A stretch of 64,000 bases of DNA from Treponema_C sp050320395 (GCF_050320395.1 NZ_CP144459.1:1116001-1180000), one strand, 5' to 3'. Counted from the stretch's first letter, positions 53,173-61,267 are shown. Made by a program: numbers and translations. Notes: a model not told the origin generated them from the sequence alone.

Positions 53173-53861
53173 ACCGTGTTATTACTCCCGAAATTGAAAA
53201 ATATCTTAACCTTGAATCCGCGGTTTTACAGACCGAAACAAAAGATTATCCTGTAACACTTGCGCTTATCGGCAATGACTTCCTATGGCTTATTGTTCCT
53301 GCATCTGTAAAAGCGGAATCACAAAACCCTGTTTTAAAACTGCGTGTTTTAAGCAGGTATACATCACTGTCTGTTACCTTCAAAAAAATTATGCAAAAAG
53401 GCACTCATAATCTTATTTTGTATGAGTATGACAAAACACATCTTCCGGCCCCCGTAAATGAAAAACTTAAATTTTTGTTCACCTTAACGGGTATGGTACA
53501 AAAGCGCAAAAATGAACGCATCGAGATAGATGAGACTATTGAAAAACAAATCGGCATATTGCAAGGTGCATCATTTCTAGTCGATGACGAATGGCAGGAA
53601 TGTATATTAAAAGATATATCATTAGGCGGCTGCCGTTTTTTTTGTTTGGGGAAACTGCATGCCATTGCTCCTGCTGTCTCGTCGGTAGCATTGCGTGTAT
53701 CTTTTACAAATCCGGAAGAAGACTATATCCTACCGGCAAAGGTTGTACGGAAGATTATTATGGAAAGACAAGGAGAATATATATCGGATTGCGCATTGGA
53801 ATTTCCCGAACAAGTGAATATGCACTTCGAGCAAAGAATCTTATCTTATTTTCATAACTAG
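53169..53861 (+). CDS. PilZ-domain (c-di-GMP receptor) protein
   Basis: 230 residues. The C-terminal PilZ domain has both ligand motifs at the right spacing: RxxxR (Arg113-Arg117, in QKRKNER) and D-x-S-x-x-G (Asp149 to Gly154, in KDISLGGCRF). The N-terminal 100 residues form a beta-rich domain like the YcgR-N region. It should bind cyclic di-GMP and change conformation or partner binding. It is coupled to the preceding unknown gene and carried by the integrative element, so the element may sense or alter host motility or attachment signalling. Confidence 0.85.
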   Translation: MNRVITPEIEKYLNLESAVLQTETKDYPVTLALIGNDFLWLIVPASVKAESQNPVLKLRVLSRYTSLSVTFKKIMQKGTHNLILYEYDKTHLPAPVNEKLKFLFTLTGMVQKRKNERIEIDETIEKQIGILQGASFLVDDEWQECILKDISLGGCRFFCLGKLHAIAPAVSSVALRVSFTNPEEDYILPAKVVRKIIMERQGEYISDCALEFPEQVNMHFEQRILSYFHN

Positions 53862-53866
53862 CATAC

Positions 53867-54335
53867 GTAATTAGCTTCAAGTGAAGCTAATTACACCTTA
53901 TCGAGTCTCCCTTATCAGAAGCTTATCAAATTGATTGTTGACTGTTTTACCGGCTGTAATACACTTATCTCATTGTATGATAATAAAATAGAAAAATACG
54001 TATTATTAGCAGGTGTAATGTAATACACTTATCTATATATAATGCAAATAAATACAGTAGCCCGTATAACCTTTTTTATCTTGCCCTGTATACGGGCTAC
54101 TGGAGAAAGATAACTACCGGATTTCCTGTCTCAGGTGCCCGATATGAAAACGGCAAGCAAACAGCCGGAAGTCCCGTAGGTGTGCTTGCCGCAGATTGCG
54201 GGCGCAAGCCCGCAGAAAGTTTGATTTTATATAACCCGAAGGGGAAAGTTATGAATTCAGTTTTAGCAGTCCCGGCGGACGTATAAGCGTCCGCCGGCAT
54301 AGCCTGGAAAAAATAGCTTCAAGTAAAGCTAATTA
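53867..54335. ncRNA. Structured, non-coding 470-bp region flanked by related palindromes (candidate RNA)
   Basis: The 498 bases between the PilZ and hicB genes hold no convincing gene. Near-identical palindromes flank it: 53867-53894 (GTAATTAGCTTCA/TGAAGCTAATTAC) and 54314-54335 (21 of 22 bases shared). Inside are two exact 16-bp repeats TGTAATACACTTATCT (53955-53970, 54019-54034), then four GC-rich hairpins. These are 54055-54102 (14-bp stem), 54151-54191 (CGGCAAGCA/TGCTTGCCG), 54198-54213 (GCGGGC-GCAA-GCCCGC, GNRA loop) and 54272-54297 (10-bp stem CCGGCGGACG). The GC content stands out against AT-rich flanks. Strand and function unknown; no known RNA family recognised. Confidence 0.5.
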
Positions 54336-54359
54336 TTGTCAAAGTAAAAAGGCAGCATA

Positions 54360-54746
54360 CTAAGAATTAAGAGCTTTTTTTAATCCCTGCTGTAAGGTTT
54401 GAGAAAAATTAATTCCGGCAGCTTCAGCCTTATAGTTCAACCACGCCGGGATAGTTACCGTTTTTTTTACCGCTTTTTCTGAAAACTGTTTTCTCCAAAG
54501 ATCGGTATCGGCTAAAACGTAGGAGACAAACCCGTCTTTTGCTTTAATATTTTCTATCGGACTCGGCGGTGAAAAAGACTGTTTGTTATCTTCATAGTGT
54601 GCCAGCATCATTGCCAATGCATCTGCAGCCATTTCAATAGCTTGAGGAATTGTATCCGCACAGGTAAAACAACCGGGAATATCGGGAACACTTACACTGA
54701 TTTGCAGACCGTCTTTTTCAAATATGACCGGATAGGTATACTTCAT
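54360..54746 (-). CDS. hicB: HicB-family antitoxin
   Basis: 128 residues. The N-terminal RNase H-like fold is MKYTYPVIFEKDGLQISVSV followed by PDIPGCFTCADT and AIEMAADALAMML, the HicB pattern. The C-terminus (VTIPAWLNYKAEAAGINFSQTLQQGLKKAL) is a ribbon-helix-helix DNA-binding domain. It follows hicA on the minus strand by 18 bases and should neutralise it and repress the operon. Confidence 0.92.
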   Translation of the reverse strand: MKYTYPVIFEKDGLQISVSVPDIPGCFTCADTIPQAIEMAADALAMMLAHYEDNKQSFSPPSPIENIKAKDGFVSYVLADTDLWRKQFSEKAVKKTVTIPAWLNYKAEAAGINFSQTLQQGLKKALNS

Positions 54747-54764
54747 TTAAAATCTCCTTTTTGC

Positions 54765-54944
54765 TTAATTGATACCTGCTTCTTTTAAGATATTGTAAGC
54801 AGTTCCTTTTGCTATATCACCTTTATGACGGGGAATCGTTATCAATTTTCCCGTTTCCGGATGAATTGCTTTATCATGTTTTGCTCCTGCAATTATTTCA
54901 TACCCTGCTTTTTTCAGCAGTTTTTTGATTTCATTTGCAGTCAT
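54765..54944 (-). CDS. hicA: HicA-family mRNA interferase toxin
   Basis: 59 residues from the ATG at 54944 (AAGGGG upstream): MTANEIKKLLKKAGYEII, AGAKHDKAIHPETGK and ITIPRHKGDIAKGTAYNILK, then EAGIN. This is a full HicA double-stranded-RNA-binding-like fold with the catalytic His in the AKHDK position and the PRH motif. It cleaves mRNA when free of HicB. Toxin-first order is usual for hicAB. Both genes look intact. Confidence 0.92.
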   Translation of the reverse strand: MTANEIKKLLKKAGYEIIAGAKHDKAIHPETGKLITIPRHKGDIAKGTAYNILKEAGIN

Positions 54945-54962
54945 CTTATTCCCCTTAAAAAC

Positions 54963-54991
54963 AGTATAATACGTGTTAATACGTATGTCAA
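54963..54991 (-). promoter_or_regulatory. Promoter and operator of hicAB
   Basis: Minus strand: TTGACA (54991-54986), 17-bp spacer, TATACT (54968-54963). The spacer contains the inverted repeat ATACG-N8-CGTAT, a likely HicB site. Confidence 0.7.
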
Positions 54992-55011
54992 CTTTTTTTG
55001 TTTTTCACTCT

Positions 55012-56130
55012 CTATTCAAAAAATGTGTTTACTTTTTGCTTTAATGGTACCAGTTTTTTAACGGTTTCTTCCAGTTCAAAACGAGTATACAGATTGGTCA
55101 TTGCTTCCGATTTATGGCCTGCCATCAGCATTGTTGTCGAGGTATCTACAAGACGCCGGGTTCTCGTGACATAAGTATATCGCAATCCATGCGGAGTTAT
55201 TTTTCTTCCTTCCGTTATGATTCCTACCTTTTTGATTGCTCTCTTAAATTCGCTTTCCGCATATTCCTGGCGTACCGGTTTTCTATTATGCAAAAAAATA
55301 AAGTCATCATCTTTGTAATGATTTTTGCTTATCCATATACGTAAAAGCTCTTTTGTTATTTCCGGAATAAGTACAACTCTATGACGTAAGTTTTCTGTAG
55401 AACCGGTTTTACAAAAATCTTGACGTTCCCCTTCAGGAAGTAAAAAACCGTCAACAATTACAGCTTGCTTATCTTCCAAAAATTGACAAGCTCTAAATCC
55501 TCGTGCTTCTCCCAATCTTAATCCGGCCGATAAGCTCAAAGTAAAAAACACATAAAACATTTCAGAGGAAAAATTATCGCGCTGTAAAAATTGTTCAATT
55601 TCTGAAGTTGATAATACGCTTTGTTTTTTTGAATTACGTTTGAATTTCATAAATAGAGGTTTTGCAACGGTGTGTCCGTTCCAGATTGCTTCATTATAAA
55701 TCTCTTCGAAAATTTGTAAAAATCGATTTTTCCAGCTTCCCGATTTGTTTTGATTTATGAGGTATGTTTGTATTTTTATAACACTTAAATCCGTAATGTT
55801 TTCATTTCCGAACACTTGTATAATATGGTCTACATAATTGCGTGATTCTTTTAAAGTTCTGAGATTGACGGATTTTCCGAATTGTTCCCTGCGTGTACAA
55901 TGAGCGGAACCCGGAATATACATATACCGGGCAATGTCTTCAATTTTGGCAGAATAAAAGCAAGGTGCAGGTAATGCTTCAATGTAAGCTTCGGCTTCAC
56001 TTTTGGTATTACATCCTCTACAGGCTTTTTTTATTTGCTTTCCCGCAGGATCATAATACCAGTAATACCATTTTTTTGATTGTTTACCGTTTTTACTCGT
56101 TACGGTTTTCTTAAACAGACGATATATCAT
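55012..56130 (-). CDS. int: Tyrosine integrase of the tRNA-Val element
   Basis: 372 residues from the ATG at 56130 (AAGGAG upstream). The N-terminal AP2-like arm-binding segment (KKWYYWYYDPAGKQIKKACRG) is followed by a SAM-like core domain. The catalytic domain has Arg in SAGLRLGEARGFR, HGLRYTY (HxxR) and AGHKSEAMTNLYTRF with the nucleophilic Tyr. It lies 99 bases from the attachment core, next to the intact tRNA, as expected for the enzyme that inserted the element. It differs clearly from the hsd-linked recombinase at 35965. A directionality factor was not identified. Confidence 0.93.
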   Translation of the reverse strand: MIYRLFKKTVTSKNGKQSKKWYYWYYDPAGKQIKKACRGCNTKSEAEAYIEALPAPCFYSAKIEDIARYMYIPGSAHCTRREQFGKSVNLRTLKESRNYVDHIIQVFGNENITDLSVIKIQTYLINQNKSGSWKNRFLQIFEEIYNEAIWNGHTVAKPLFMKFKRNSKKQSVLSTSEIEQFLQRDNFSSEMFYVFFTLSLSAGLRLGEARGFRACQFLEDKQAVIVDGFLLPEGERQDFCKTGSTENLRHRVVLIPEITKELLRIWISKNHYKDDDFIFLHNRKPVRQEYAESEFKRAIKKVGIITEGRKITPHGLRYTYVTRTRRLVDTSTTMLMAGHKSEAMTNLYTRFELEETVKKLVPLKQKVNTFFE

Positions 56131-56230
56131 TTTCTTCTCCTTCAAATAGGGCTTATGCCCGTTTTATTCGCCTTAATTAAGACGTAAAAAAGAAAAGAGA
56201 AGTAAATGTTTACATTACAAGCAATTATAT

Positions 56231-56304
56231 TGGGCGCTGACGGGATCGAACCGCCGACATTTTGGGTGTAAACCAAACGCTCGTACCAGCTGAGCTAAGC
56301 GCCC
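56231..56304 (-). tRNA. tRNA-Val (anticodon TAC)
   Basis: 74 bases on the minus strand. Acceptor stem GGGCGCT/AGCGCCC, D-arm with AGCTCAGCTGGTA, anticodon stem TTTGG/CCAAA with loop TTTACAC (anticodon TAC), T-arm GGCGGTTCGATCCCGTC, discriminator A. CCA is not encoded. The 3' part is the insertion target of the element, which leaves the mature sequence intact; what followed the gene originally is now at 40.5 kb. Confidence 0.95.
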
Positions 56305-56315
56305 GTAACTCTTTT

Positions 56316-56344
56316 ATAATATCGGATTTGCAGCTTTGAGTCAA
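56316..56344 (-). promoter_or_regulatory. Promoter of tRNA-Val
   Basis: Minus strand: TTGACT (56344-56339), 17-bp spacer, TATTAT (56321-56316), 11 bases before the tRNA. Confidence 0.75.
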
Positions 56345-56345
56345 G

Positions 56346-56479
56346 CGGTTTGTCTAAAAAGTCGGTTACTTTTTAGACAAACCGTCGAGTTTAGAATTAA
56401 GTCATTGTAATATAAAGACTTAATTCTAAACATCGCAGGCAAAATCAAGGTACCTGTAAAAAACTGAAGTTTTTGACAG
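56346..56479. repeat. Three-hairpin intergenic element, copy B
   Basis: Hairpin 1: 56346-56384, 17-bp perfect stem (CGGTTTGTCTAAAAAGT), 5-base loop. Hairpin 2: 56389-56431, 15-bp stem GTTTAGAATTAAGTC, framed by CGAGTT and AACATCGC. Hairpin 3: 56454-56479, CTGT-A-AAAAACT with its complement. The linker before hairpin 3 contains CAAGGTA, as in copy C. Located between tRNA-Val and tyrS. Confidence 0.75.
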
Positions 56480-56552
56480 AGGATTTTTTGATAATTTCAG
56501 GCGATTTTGCCGATATTTTGTCGGCAGACCGAACAGCAGGGGGATAAACCGC

Positions 56553-56581
56553 TTGCACAGAGCCTTTTTTTTCGGTACACT
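56553..56581 (+). promoter_or_regulatory. Promoter of tyrS, predicted to give a leaderless mRNA
   Basis: TTGCAC (56553-56558), 17-bp spacer, TACACT (56576-56581), seven bases before the ATG at 56589, with no ribosome site. Confidence 0.5.
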
Positions 56582-56588
56582 GGACTTT

Positions 56589-57809
56589 ATGAACAAAGCT
56601 CTTCAAACACTTAAAGAACGCGGATTTTTTCAGCAATGCACCGATACCGAAAAACTTTCGGATTTAATGGATAAGGGGCCGGTTACCTTTTATGTCGGAA
56701 CCGACCCGACGGCAGGAAGCCTTCATATCGGCCACTTGGTGCCTCAGTTTGCCCTGCGCCATTTGCGCTCGGCCGGACATATCGGTATTTCTTTAATCGG
56801 CGGCGGTACCGGACTCATCGGAGACCCTTCGGGTAAAACCGAAATGCGTAAAATGCTCAGTTACGAGCAGTTAAACGAAAACGTCGAAAAAATAAAAGAG
56901 CAGTTAAACCGTTTTATCGGTTTTGACGGCAAAACGGCTTTCCCCGAAAACAACGAAGAGTGGCTTGCCGAGCTTAATTATATAGATTTTTTGCGCGACA
57001 TCGGCTCATGTTTTTCGGTTAACAAAATGCTTACTTACGAAGCCTATAAAAAGCGCATGGAAACGGGTCTTTCCTTCCTTGAGTTCAATTACCAGCTTTT
57101 GCAAAGCTACGACTTTTTAATGCTCAATGAGCGCCACAACTGTACCTTGCAAATAGGCGGGGATGACCAGTGGGGGAATATTGTAGCCGGTGTCGATTTG
57201 ATTCGGCGCAAAACGGGCCGCGAAGTGTTCGGTTTAACCTTTCCGCTTATTACGCGGAGCGACGGTAAAAAGATGGGCAAAAGCGAAAAAGGTGCCCTCT
57301 TTTTGGATAAAACCCTTACGCCCGTATTCGACTTTTTTCAATATTGGCGCAATGTTGCCGACGCCGATGTGCGTAAATTTATGCTTTTGTTTACCTTTTT
57401 ACCGATTGACGAAATCGACGGCCTTTGCAGCGCCGATATCAACAAGGCAAAAGAACGCCTTGCTTGGGAAGTTACCAAAGAAATACACGGTAAAGAAGAA
57501 GCCGATACCGCTTTGGCAGGCGCAAAAGCCGCTTTTTCCGGCGGAGGAGATAAGGATGCCATGCCGACGGCTAAAATCGAACGTTCGGCTTTTGAAGCGG
57601 GCATAGGCGTTATCGACTTATTCAGCGCTGCGCTCTTGGGCGGTTCAAAAAGCGATATACGGCGCCTTATAGAGCAGGGCGGGGCGGTTGTAAACGGAAA
57701 AACGATAACCGACCTAAAAGCCCTTATAGGCTTAAAAGACGCCGACGAAGCCGGCGAGTTTATCCTTCGCGCCGGCAAAAAAAAGTTTGTGCGTGTTGTA
57801 ATCGCTTAA
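56589..57809 (+). CDS. tyrS: Tyrosyl-tRNA synthetase
   Basis: 406 residues from ATG 56589; the frame is open to a TTG at 56553, but that lies in the promoter. Class I signature motifs: GTDPTAGSLHIGHL (HIGH) and DGKKMGKSEKGALF (the KMSKS equivalent, KMGKS). GGDDQWGN, which binds tyrosine and ATP, is also present. The C-terminal S4-like domain (DIRRLIEQGGAVVNGKTITD) binds the tRNA. It charges tRNA-Tyr with tyrosine. No T-box or other leader is possible if transcription starts at the ATG. Confidence 0.96.
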   Translation: MNKALQTLKERGFFQQCTDTEKLSDLMDKGPVTFYVGTDPTAGSLHIGHLVPQFALRHLRSAGHIGISLIGGGTGLIGDPSGKTEMRKMLSYEQLNENVEKIKEQLNRFIGFDGKTAFPENNEEWLAELNYIDFLRDIGSCFSVNKMLTYEAYKKRMETGLSFLEFNYQLLQSYDFLMLNERHNCTLQIGGDDQWGNIVAGVDLIRRKTGREVFGLTFPLITRSDGKKMGKSEKGALFLDKTLTPVFDFFQYWRNVADADVRKFMLLFTFLPIDEIDGLCSADINKAKERLAWEVTKEIHGKEEADTALAGAKAAFSGGGDKDAMPTAKIERSAFEAGIGVIDLFSAALLGGSKSDIRRLIEQGGAVVNGKTITDLKALIGLKDADEAGEFILRAGKKKFVRVVIA

Positions 57810-57820
57810 ACTTGACATGC

Positions 57821-58450
57821 TTAAAAATCGGCTTTCCTCTTTTCGGCGGCCGATTTTTTTTTGCGCCCCGCCCGGAAGCGGATAAAAAAGATAATGCCGC
57901 AGATAACGAATACAAGAGCGGCAAGGTTTAAAGCCGATAAAAGTATTGGGCTTATATAGCCCCCCTTATGTAAAAGTCCGGATACAACCGCTAAAATCAA
58001 GCCTCCGGGGGCAAAAAGCGACAAGAGAATATTTTTTTTGCGTTTTTCGGCACGGCGTTCTTCGTTTACGCCGAACAGACGAATAAAAAAACTCTTTATT
58101 TTTTCGGCAAGGCGGCGGACAAAGCCGGGATTTTTCAGCCGATGCAGGGCCTCATAGCCTGCAAGCAAGTCTTCCTGGGTAAAATCGGCGCGCTGGATAT
58201 TTTCTTCAAGCTCGATTTCCATACGTTCTATTTTATCCTTTACATCCGCAATTGTTGCGGGAACGGTTATCCAGCCCAGTTCCTTTGCGGCCTGTAAGCG
58301 CCTGAAACCGGCAATCAGGGTATAATCGCTGTCAAGAACGATGGGGTTTAAAAGTCCGTACACACGCATACTGTCCGCAAGGGGCTCTATGTCCGTTTTA
58401 TCTTTACGGATACGTTTTTTTATTTTTATGTCTTCAATTCGTACCAGCAT
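57821..58450 (-). CDS. ParB/Srx-fold domain protein with C-terminal membrane helices
   Basis: 209 residues. The N-terminal 95 residues are a ParB N-terminal (CTPase/nuclease-like) domain: VRIEDIKIKKRIRKD, MRVYGLLNPIVLD, LIAGFRRLQAAKELGW and IELEENIQRADF (box ENIQR). Instead of the usual helix-turn-helix and dimer domains, the chain ends in two transmembrane helices (about 140-195) and a basic tail. A membrane-bound ParB-fold protein could tether DNA or a nucleotide-dependent switch to the envelope (inference). The pbp gene lies 33 bases upstream on the same strand. Confidence 0.75.
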   Translation of the reverse strand: MLVRIEDIKIKKRIRKDKTDIEPLADSMRVYGLLNPIVLDSDYTLIAGFRRLQAAKELGWITVPATIADVKDKIERMEIELEENIQRADFTQEDLLAGYEALHRLKNPGFVRRLAEKIKSFFIRLFGVNEERRAEKRKKNILLSLFAPGGLILAVVSGLLHKGGYISPILLSALNLAALVFVICGIIFFIRFRAGRKKKSAAEKRKADF

Positions 58451-58483
58451 GGAACATCCTTTATTCGCCGCTTATAAATTCAA

Positions 58484-61081
58484 TCAGTCAAAAAACTTAT
58501 TGCTGTCCGGCAGGCGCTTATCTTCATCGTTTTGCTCATTTTCCGAAATATTTCCGGTATGGGATACATCGCTTTGATTTGAAAAGTCGGTGTATTTTCC
58601 CGCGTTTGCATCGTTCAAAAAGGAAAGGTCGAGTTTTAAGCCCGTTTTGTCTTTTATTTTTTCTTTCTTTACGCCCGACATAAAATATTCGGAAAAAAGC
58701 CGCTGGGCTCCCAAAAGTTCGGCCCTCTCGCGATTTGTATGCAGTTCGCACAAGCCGACCGGCTGTGTTCCTTCCAAAAAGACCTTTGTCGTTCTGTGAT
58801 TTCCGCAGGCGGGCGATAAAATACCTCCGGACACGGAACAAACGGTCGCTTCGACAATGCCGGTTGTGGGTTTTGTAAAGGGTTTATAAGGCAGGCCTTC
58901 ATGGATGGCACCCATAAAATCTCCCCAAGCAGGACCGGGAAGACTTGAACCGTTCAGATACACACCCATTGACTCTCCCTTTGCATCAAAGCCGAACCAA
59001 AATGCCGCCGTATAGTAGGGGGTAAAACCGATAGCCCATGCATCGGACCAGTTTTGCGTCGTACCGGTTTTTCCTGCAGCGGGGATTATATAATTTCTAC
59101 CGTTTTCGTTTTTATATTGAAGTTTTTTACCCCAATTTGAACCGTATCCCAGGGTTCCTTCAGGATGGGAAACGGTATTGGTTAAAAGGTCGGTCATAAC
59201 GTATGCGGTTTGCGGGCTGATAATTTGGGCCGCTTCCGCCTTTTCCTGCTGGGCAAGGCGGATATCCCTTTCCGGATTCAGTATAACCTTGCCGTTTCTG
59301 TCTTCGACGGAGCGTATAGCCATGGGGACAACTTCTTTTCCCTGATTGGCAAAAATTGCAAAGGCCCGCGCCATTTCGACGGGACGGACCGAACATATTC
59401 CCAACCCCAAAGGATAAACGCGCTCGAATTTACGCTCGGCGAGTTCTTCCCGCTTTAAGCCCAATAAGGCGGCCGCCTGATTGATTGCCGCATCAAATCC
59501 TATATCGCGTAAAATCTTAAGAGAAGGAATATTCATGGATTTGGTGAGCGCATACCACAGTTGAACCGAACCGTACCATGCTCCCTTATTGTTTTGCGGA
59601 ATATACAAGGTTCCGTCTTCTTTTTCGAATATCGTAGGTACATCGTATATGAGGCTTGTCGGGGTAAACTTTTTTGAGTCTATTGCCGCCGTATAATACA
59701 GGGGCTTAAAGGAGCTTCCCGGTTGAACCTTTGCCTGCACTGCGCGTATAAACTGATTGTCCTGGCCGTATTCGCTTCCGCCGACCATGGCTGTAATATA
59801 GCCGGTTGCATTTTCTATGGCAATCATCGTGCCTTCAATTTTTTGTTTTTTGCGCGATTCTCCGGTGAGAGCCGTTGTTCTGTTTACGACGTCGACACGC
59901 AGTTCTTCCATGCCGAACATAAGCGATAAAACATCCAAGGCGGGATTTATATCGTTTTTAAAAGCCGCCATGGCTATAACTTCGTTTCGCTGTTCGGATA
60001 TTTTCAGCTGGGGAATGTCAAAAACGATGGACAAAAGCTCGGTCATGGGAATATAGGTCGCCGAGGCATTCGATTTGCGTACGCTGCTTGTTGTTTGCCT
60101 ATAGCTGTTATTTGCCCAGGTTATATAACGGTTCATAATGTTTTGCGCGGCCGTTTGATGTTTCATATTCATTGTGGTGTGTACGGTATAGCCTCCCGTA
60201 TATACATCCATAGTGCCGTACATGAGTTTTTCCAATTCTTTGCGGGCAAATTCGCTGAACCAGGGTGCCTTGTCCTCTCTCATATAATATGCCGATGAGC
60301 TTATGCGCGTATAATCGAAGTTAAGCCAAAAGTCTTCGAAACTTTGGTCGGCTTCTTCTTGAGTCAGATATCCTGCGGCGGTCATTTCGTGTAAAACGTA
60401 TTTTTGTCTGTCCATAGCCCTGTTGGGATATTCAAAAGGATTGTAATGGCCCGGATTTGATAACTGGATCACCAGGATTGCAGCTTCGGCGGGGGTTAAT
60501 TCACGCGCGCTGTGTCCGAAATAGTATTTTGAGGCGGCATTGATGCCGTAGGTTCCGCCGCCCAAATATACTTTATTCAGATACAGCTCCAAAATTTCCT
60601 GTTTGGAGTAGCGTCTTTCCATTTGAATCGCCCACCACAGTTCTTTAATTTTTCGTGTTACGGATATTTCCGTACGGTCAAGGTAGAGGGTACCCGCTAT
60701 TTGCTGGGTTAAGGTGCTGCCTCCGCCCAATGAGCGGCGCATAAGCTGTCCGATGACTGCACGGGTAATGGCTTTCAGGCTGAAGCCCGCGTGTTTGAAA
60801 AAGATATTGTCTTCACGCGTTATAAGGGCGTCGATTACGTGCTGGGGAAGCTCGGCAATCGTAATAATTTCGCGTTTTTCATCGGATGCGAATTCGGTAA
60901 TAAGTTCTCCGTTTATATCCAAGAGTTTTGTGGGTAAGGCGGCGGTAAATTCGGTAAAATGTTCGTTATTTTTTAAATGGCGGGTCATTCCGAGCATGGC
61001 ACCCGTAAATGCACCGAGCAGTACGGAACAAAGCAGTACTGCAAAGCCTGCCATAATGATTTTTCGTCGGATTTTTTTCAT
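58484..61081 (-). CDS. Class A penicillin-binding protein (PBP1A type)
   Basis: 865 residues. A short cytoplasmic start and one transmembrane helix (about 9-30) are followed by a GT51 glycosyltransferase domain: REDNIFFKHAGFS (catalytic Glu), GGSTLTQQIAGTLYLDR and KEILELYLNKVYLGGGTYGI. The transpeptidase domain has SxxK in PGSSFKPLYY, SMN-type motif KSMNIPS and KTG in AAGKTGTTQ. It polymerises and cross-links peptidoglycan and is a beta-lactam target. The C-terminal 100 residues are Lys/Asp/Asn-rich and probably disordered. No ribosome site precedes the ATG. Confidence 0.94.
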   Translation of the reverse strand: MKKIRRKIIMAGFAVLLCSVLLGAFTGAMLGMTRHLKNNEHFTEFTAALPTKLLDINGELITEFASDEKREIITIAELPQHVIDALITREDNIFFKHAGFSLKAITRAVIGQLMRRSLGGGSTLTQQIAGTLYLDRTEISVTRKIKELWWAIQMERRYSKQEILELYLNKVYLGGGTYGINAASKYYFGHSARELTPAEAAILVIQLSNPGHYNPFEYPNRAMDRQKYVLHEMTAAGYLTQEEADQSFEDFWLNFDYTRISSSAYYMREDKAPWFSEFARKELEKLMYGTMDVYTGGYTVHTTMNMKHQTAAQNIMNRYITWANNSYRQTTSSVRKSNASATYIPMTELLSIVFDIPQLKISEQRNEVIAMAAFKNDINPALDVLSLMFGMEELRVDVVNRTTALTGESRKKQKIEGTMIAIENATGYITAMVGGSEYGQDNQFIRAVQAKVQPGSSFKPLYYTAAIDSKKFTPTSLIYDVPTIFEKEDGTLYIPQNNKGAWYGSVQLWYALTKSMNIPSLKILRDIGFDAAINQAAALLGLKREELAERKFERVYPLGLGICSVRPVEMARAFAIFANQGKEVVPMAIRSVEDRNGKVILNPERDIRLAQQEKAEAAQIISPQTAYVMTDLLTNTVSHPEGTLGYGSNWGKKLQYKNENGRNYIIPAAGKTGTTQNWSDAWAIGFTPYYTAAFWFGFDAKGESMGVYLNGSSLPGPAWGDFMGAIHEGLPYKPFTKPTTGIVEATVCSVSGGILSPACGNHRTTKVFLEGTQPVGLCELHTNRERAELLGAQRLFSEYFMSGVKKEKIKDKTGLKLDLSFLNDANAGKYTDFSNQSDVSHTGNISENEQNDEDKRLPDSNKFFD

Positions 61082-61090
61082 ATATTATAT

Positions 61091-61119
61091 AGAGTAGTAA
61101 AGAGGGGCTTTTTTGTCAA
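61091..61119 (-). promoter_or_regulatory. Promoter of the PBP gene, near-leaderless
   Basis: Minus strand: TTGACA (61119-61114), 17-bp spacer, TACTCT (61096-61091), nine bases before the ATG. A second AT-rich box (TATAAT) overlaps the start region. Confidence 0.5.
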
Positions 61120-61147
61120 GGTACGCGAATCGGGCCGAGAGATTAAA

Positions 61148-61174
61148 TAAAAAAGGCCGGCTTTTGCGCCGGCC
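61148..61174 (-). terminator. Rho-independent terminator
   Basis: Minus strand: GGCCGGC, short loop, GCCGGCC followed by seven T residues; ends the operon 63427-61268. Confidence 0.9.
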
Positions 61175-61267
61175 ATGCCATCAAGGCAATCGAGTGAACA
61201 ATGGGTGGGAGGGGATTTGTTCACCCGACATTTTAATTATCGGCTCAATCGATAAAATCTTTAATAA

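Larger units (their letters stand above)
40546..56267. mobile_element. 15.7-kb integrative element in tRNA-Val(TAC)
   Basis: Bounded by exact 38-bp direct repeats of the tRNA 3' end, with a tyrosine integrase (55012-56130) immediately inside the tRNA end. Cargo in order: polyvalent ART/ArdC/peptidase protein, relBE plus an HTH gene, small lipoprotein, giant Ig-like lipoprotein (minus), two ArdC-like genes (minus), a 143-residue protein and a PilZ protein, a structured intergenic region, hicBA (minus) and the integrase. No relaxase, coupling protein, replication, capsid or terminase gene is visible. It could be a mobilisable or satellite-type element, or a shortened relic. ArdC-type proteins suggest transfer as DNA into restricting hosts. 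Confidence 0.9.

Noticed and set aside
54097..54300. Coding potential in the structured region (67 codons on minus, and an open frame on plus)
   Set aside because: No ribosome site or recognisable domain, and dense perfect hairpins explain the sequence better.
52741..54335. Diversity-generating retroelement
   Set aside because: Treponemes can carry such elements, but no reverse transcriptase or template/variable repeat pair was found in the window.
40546..56267. Complete prophage or self-transmissible ICE
   Set aside because: Integrase and att sites are clear, but no structural, terminase, replication, relaxase or type IV secretion genes are seen.
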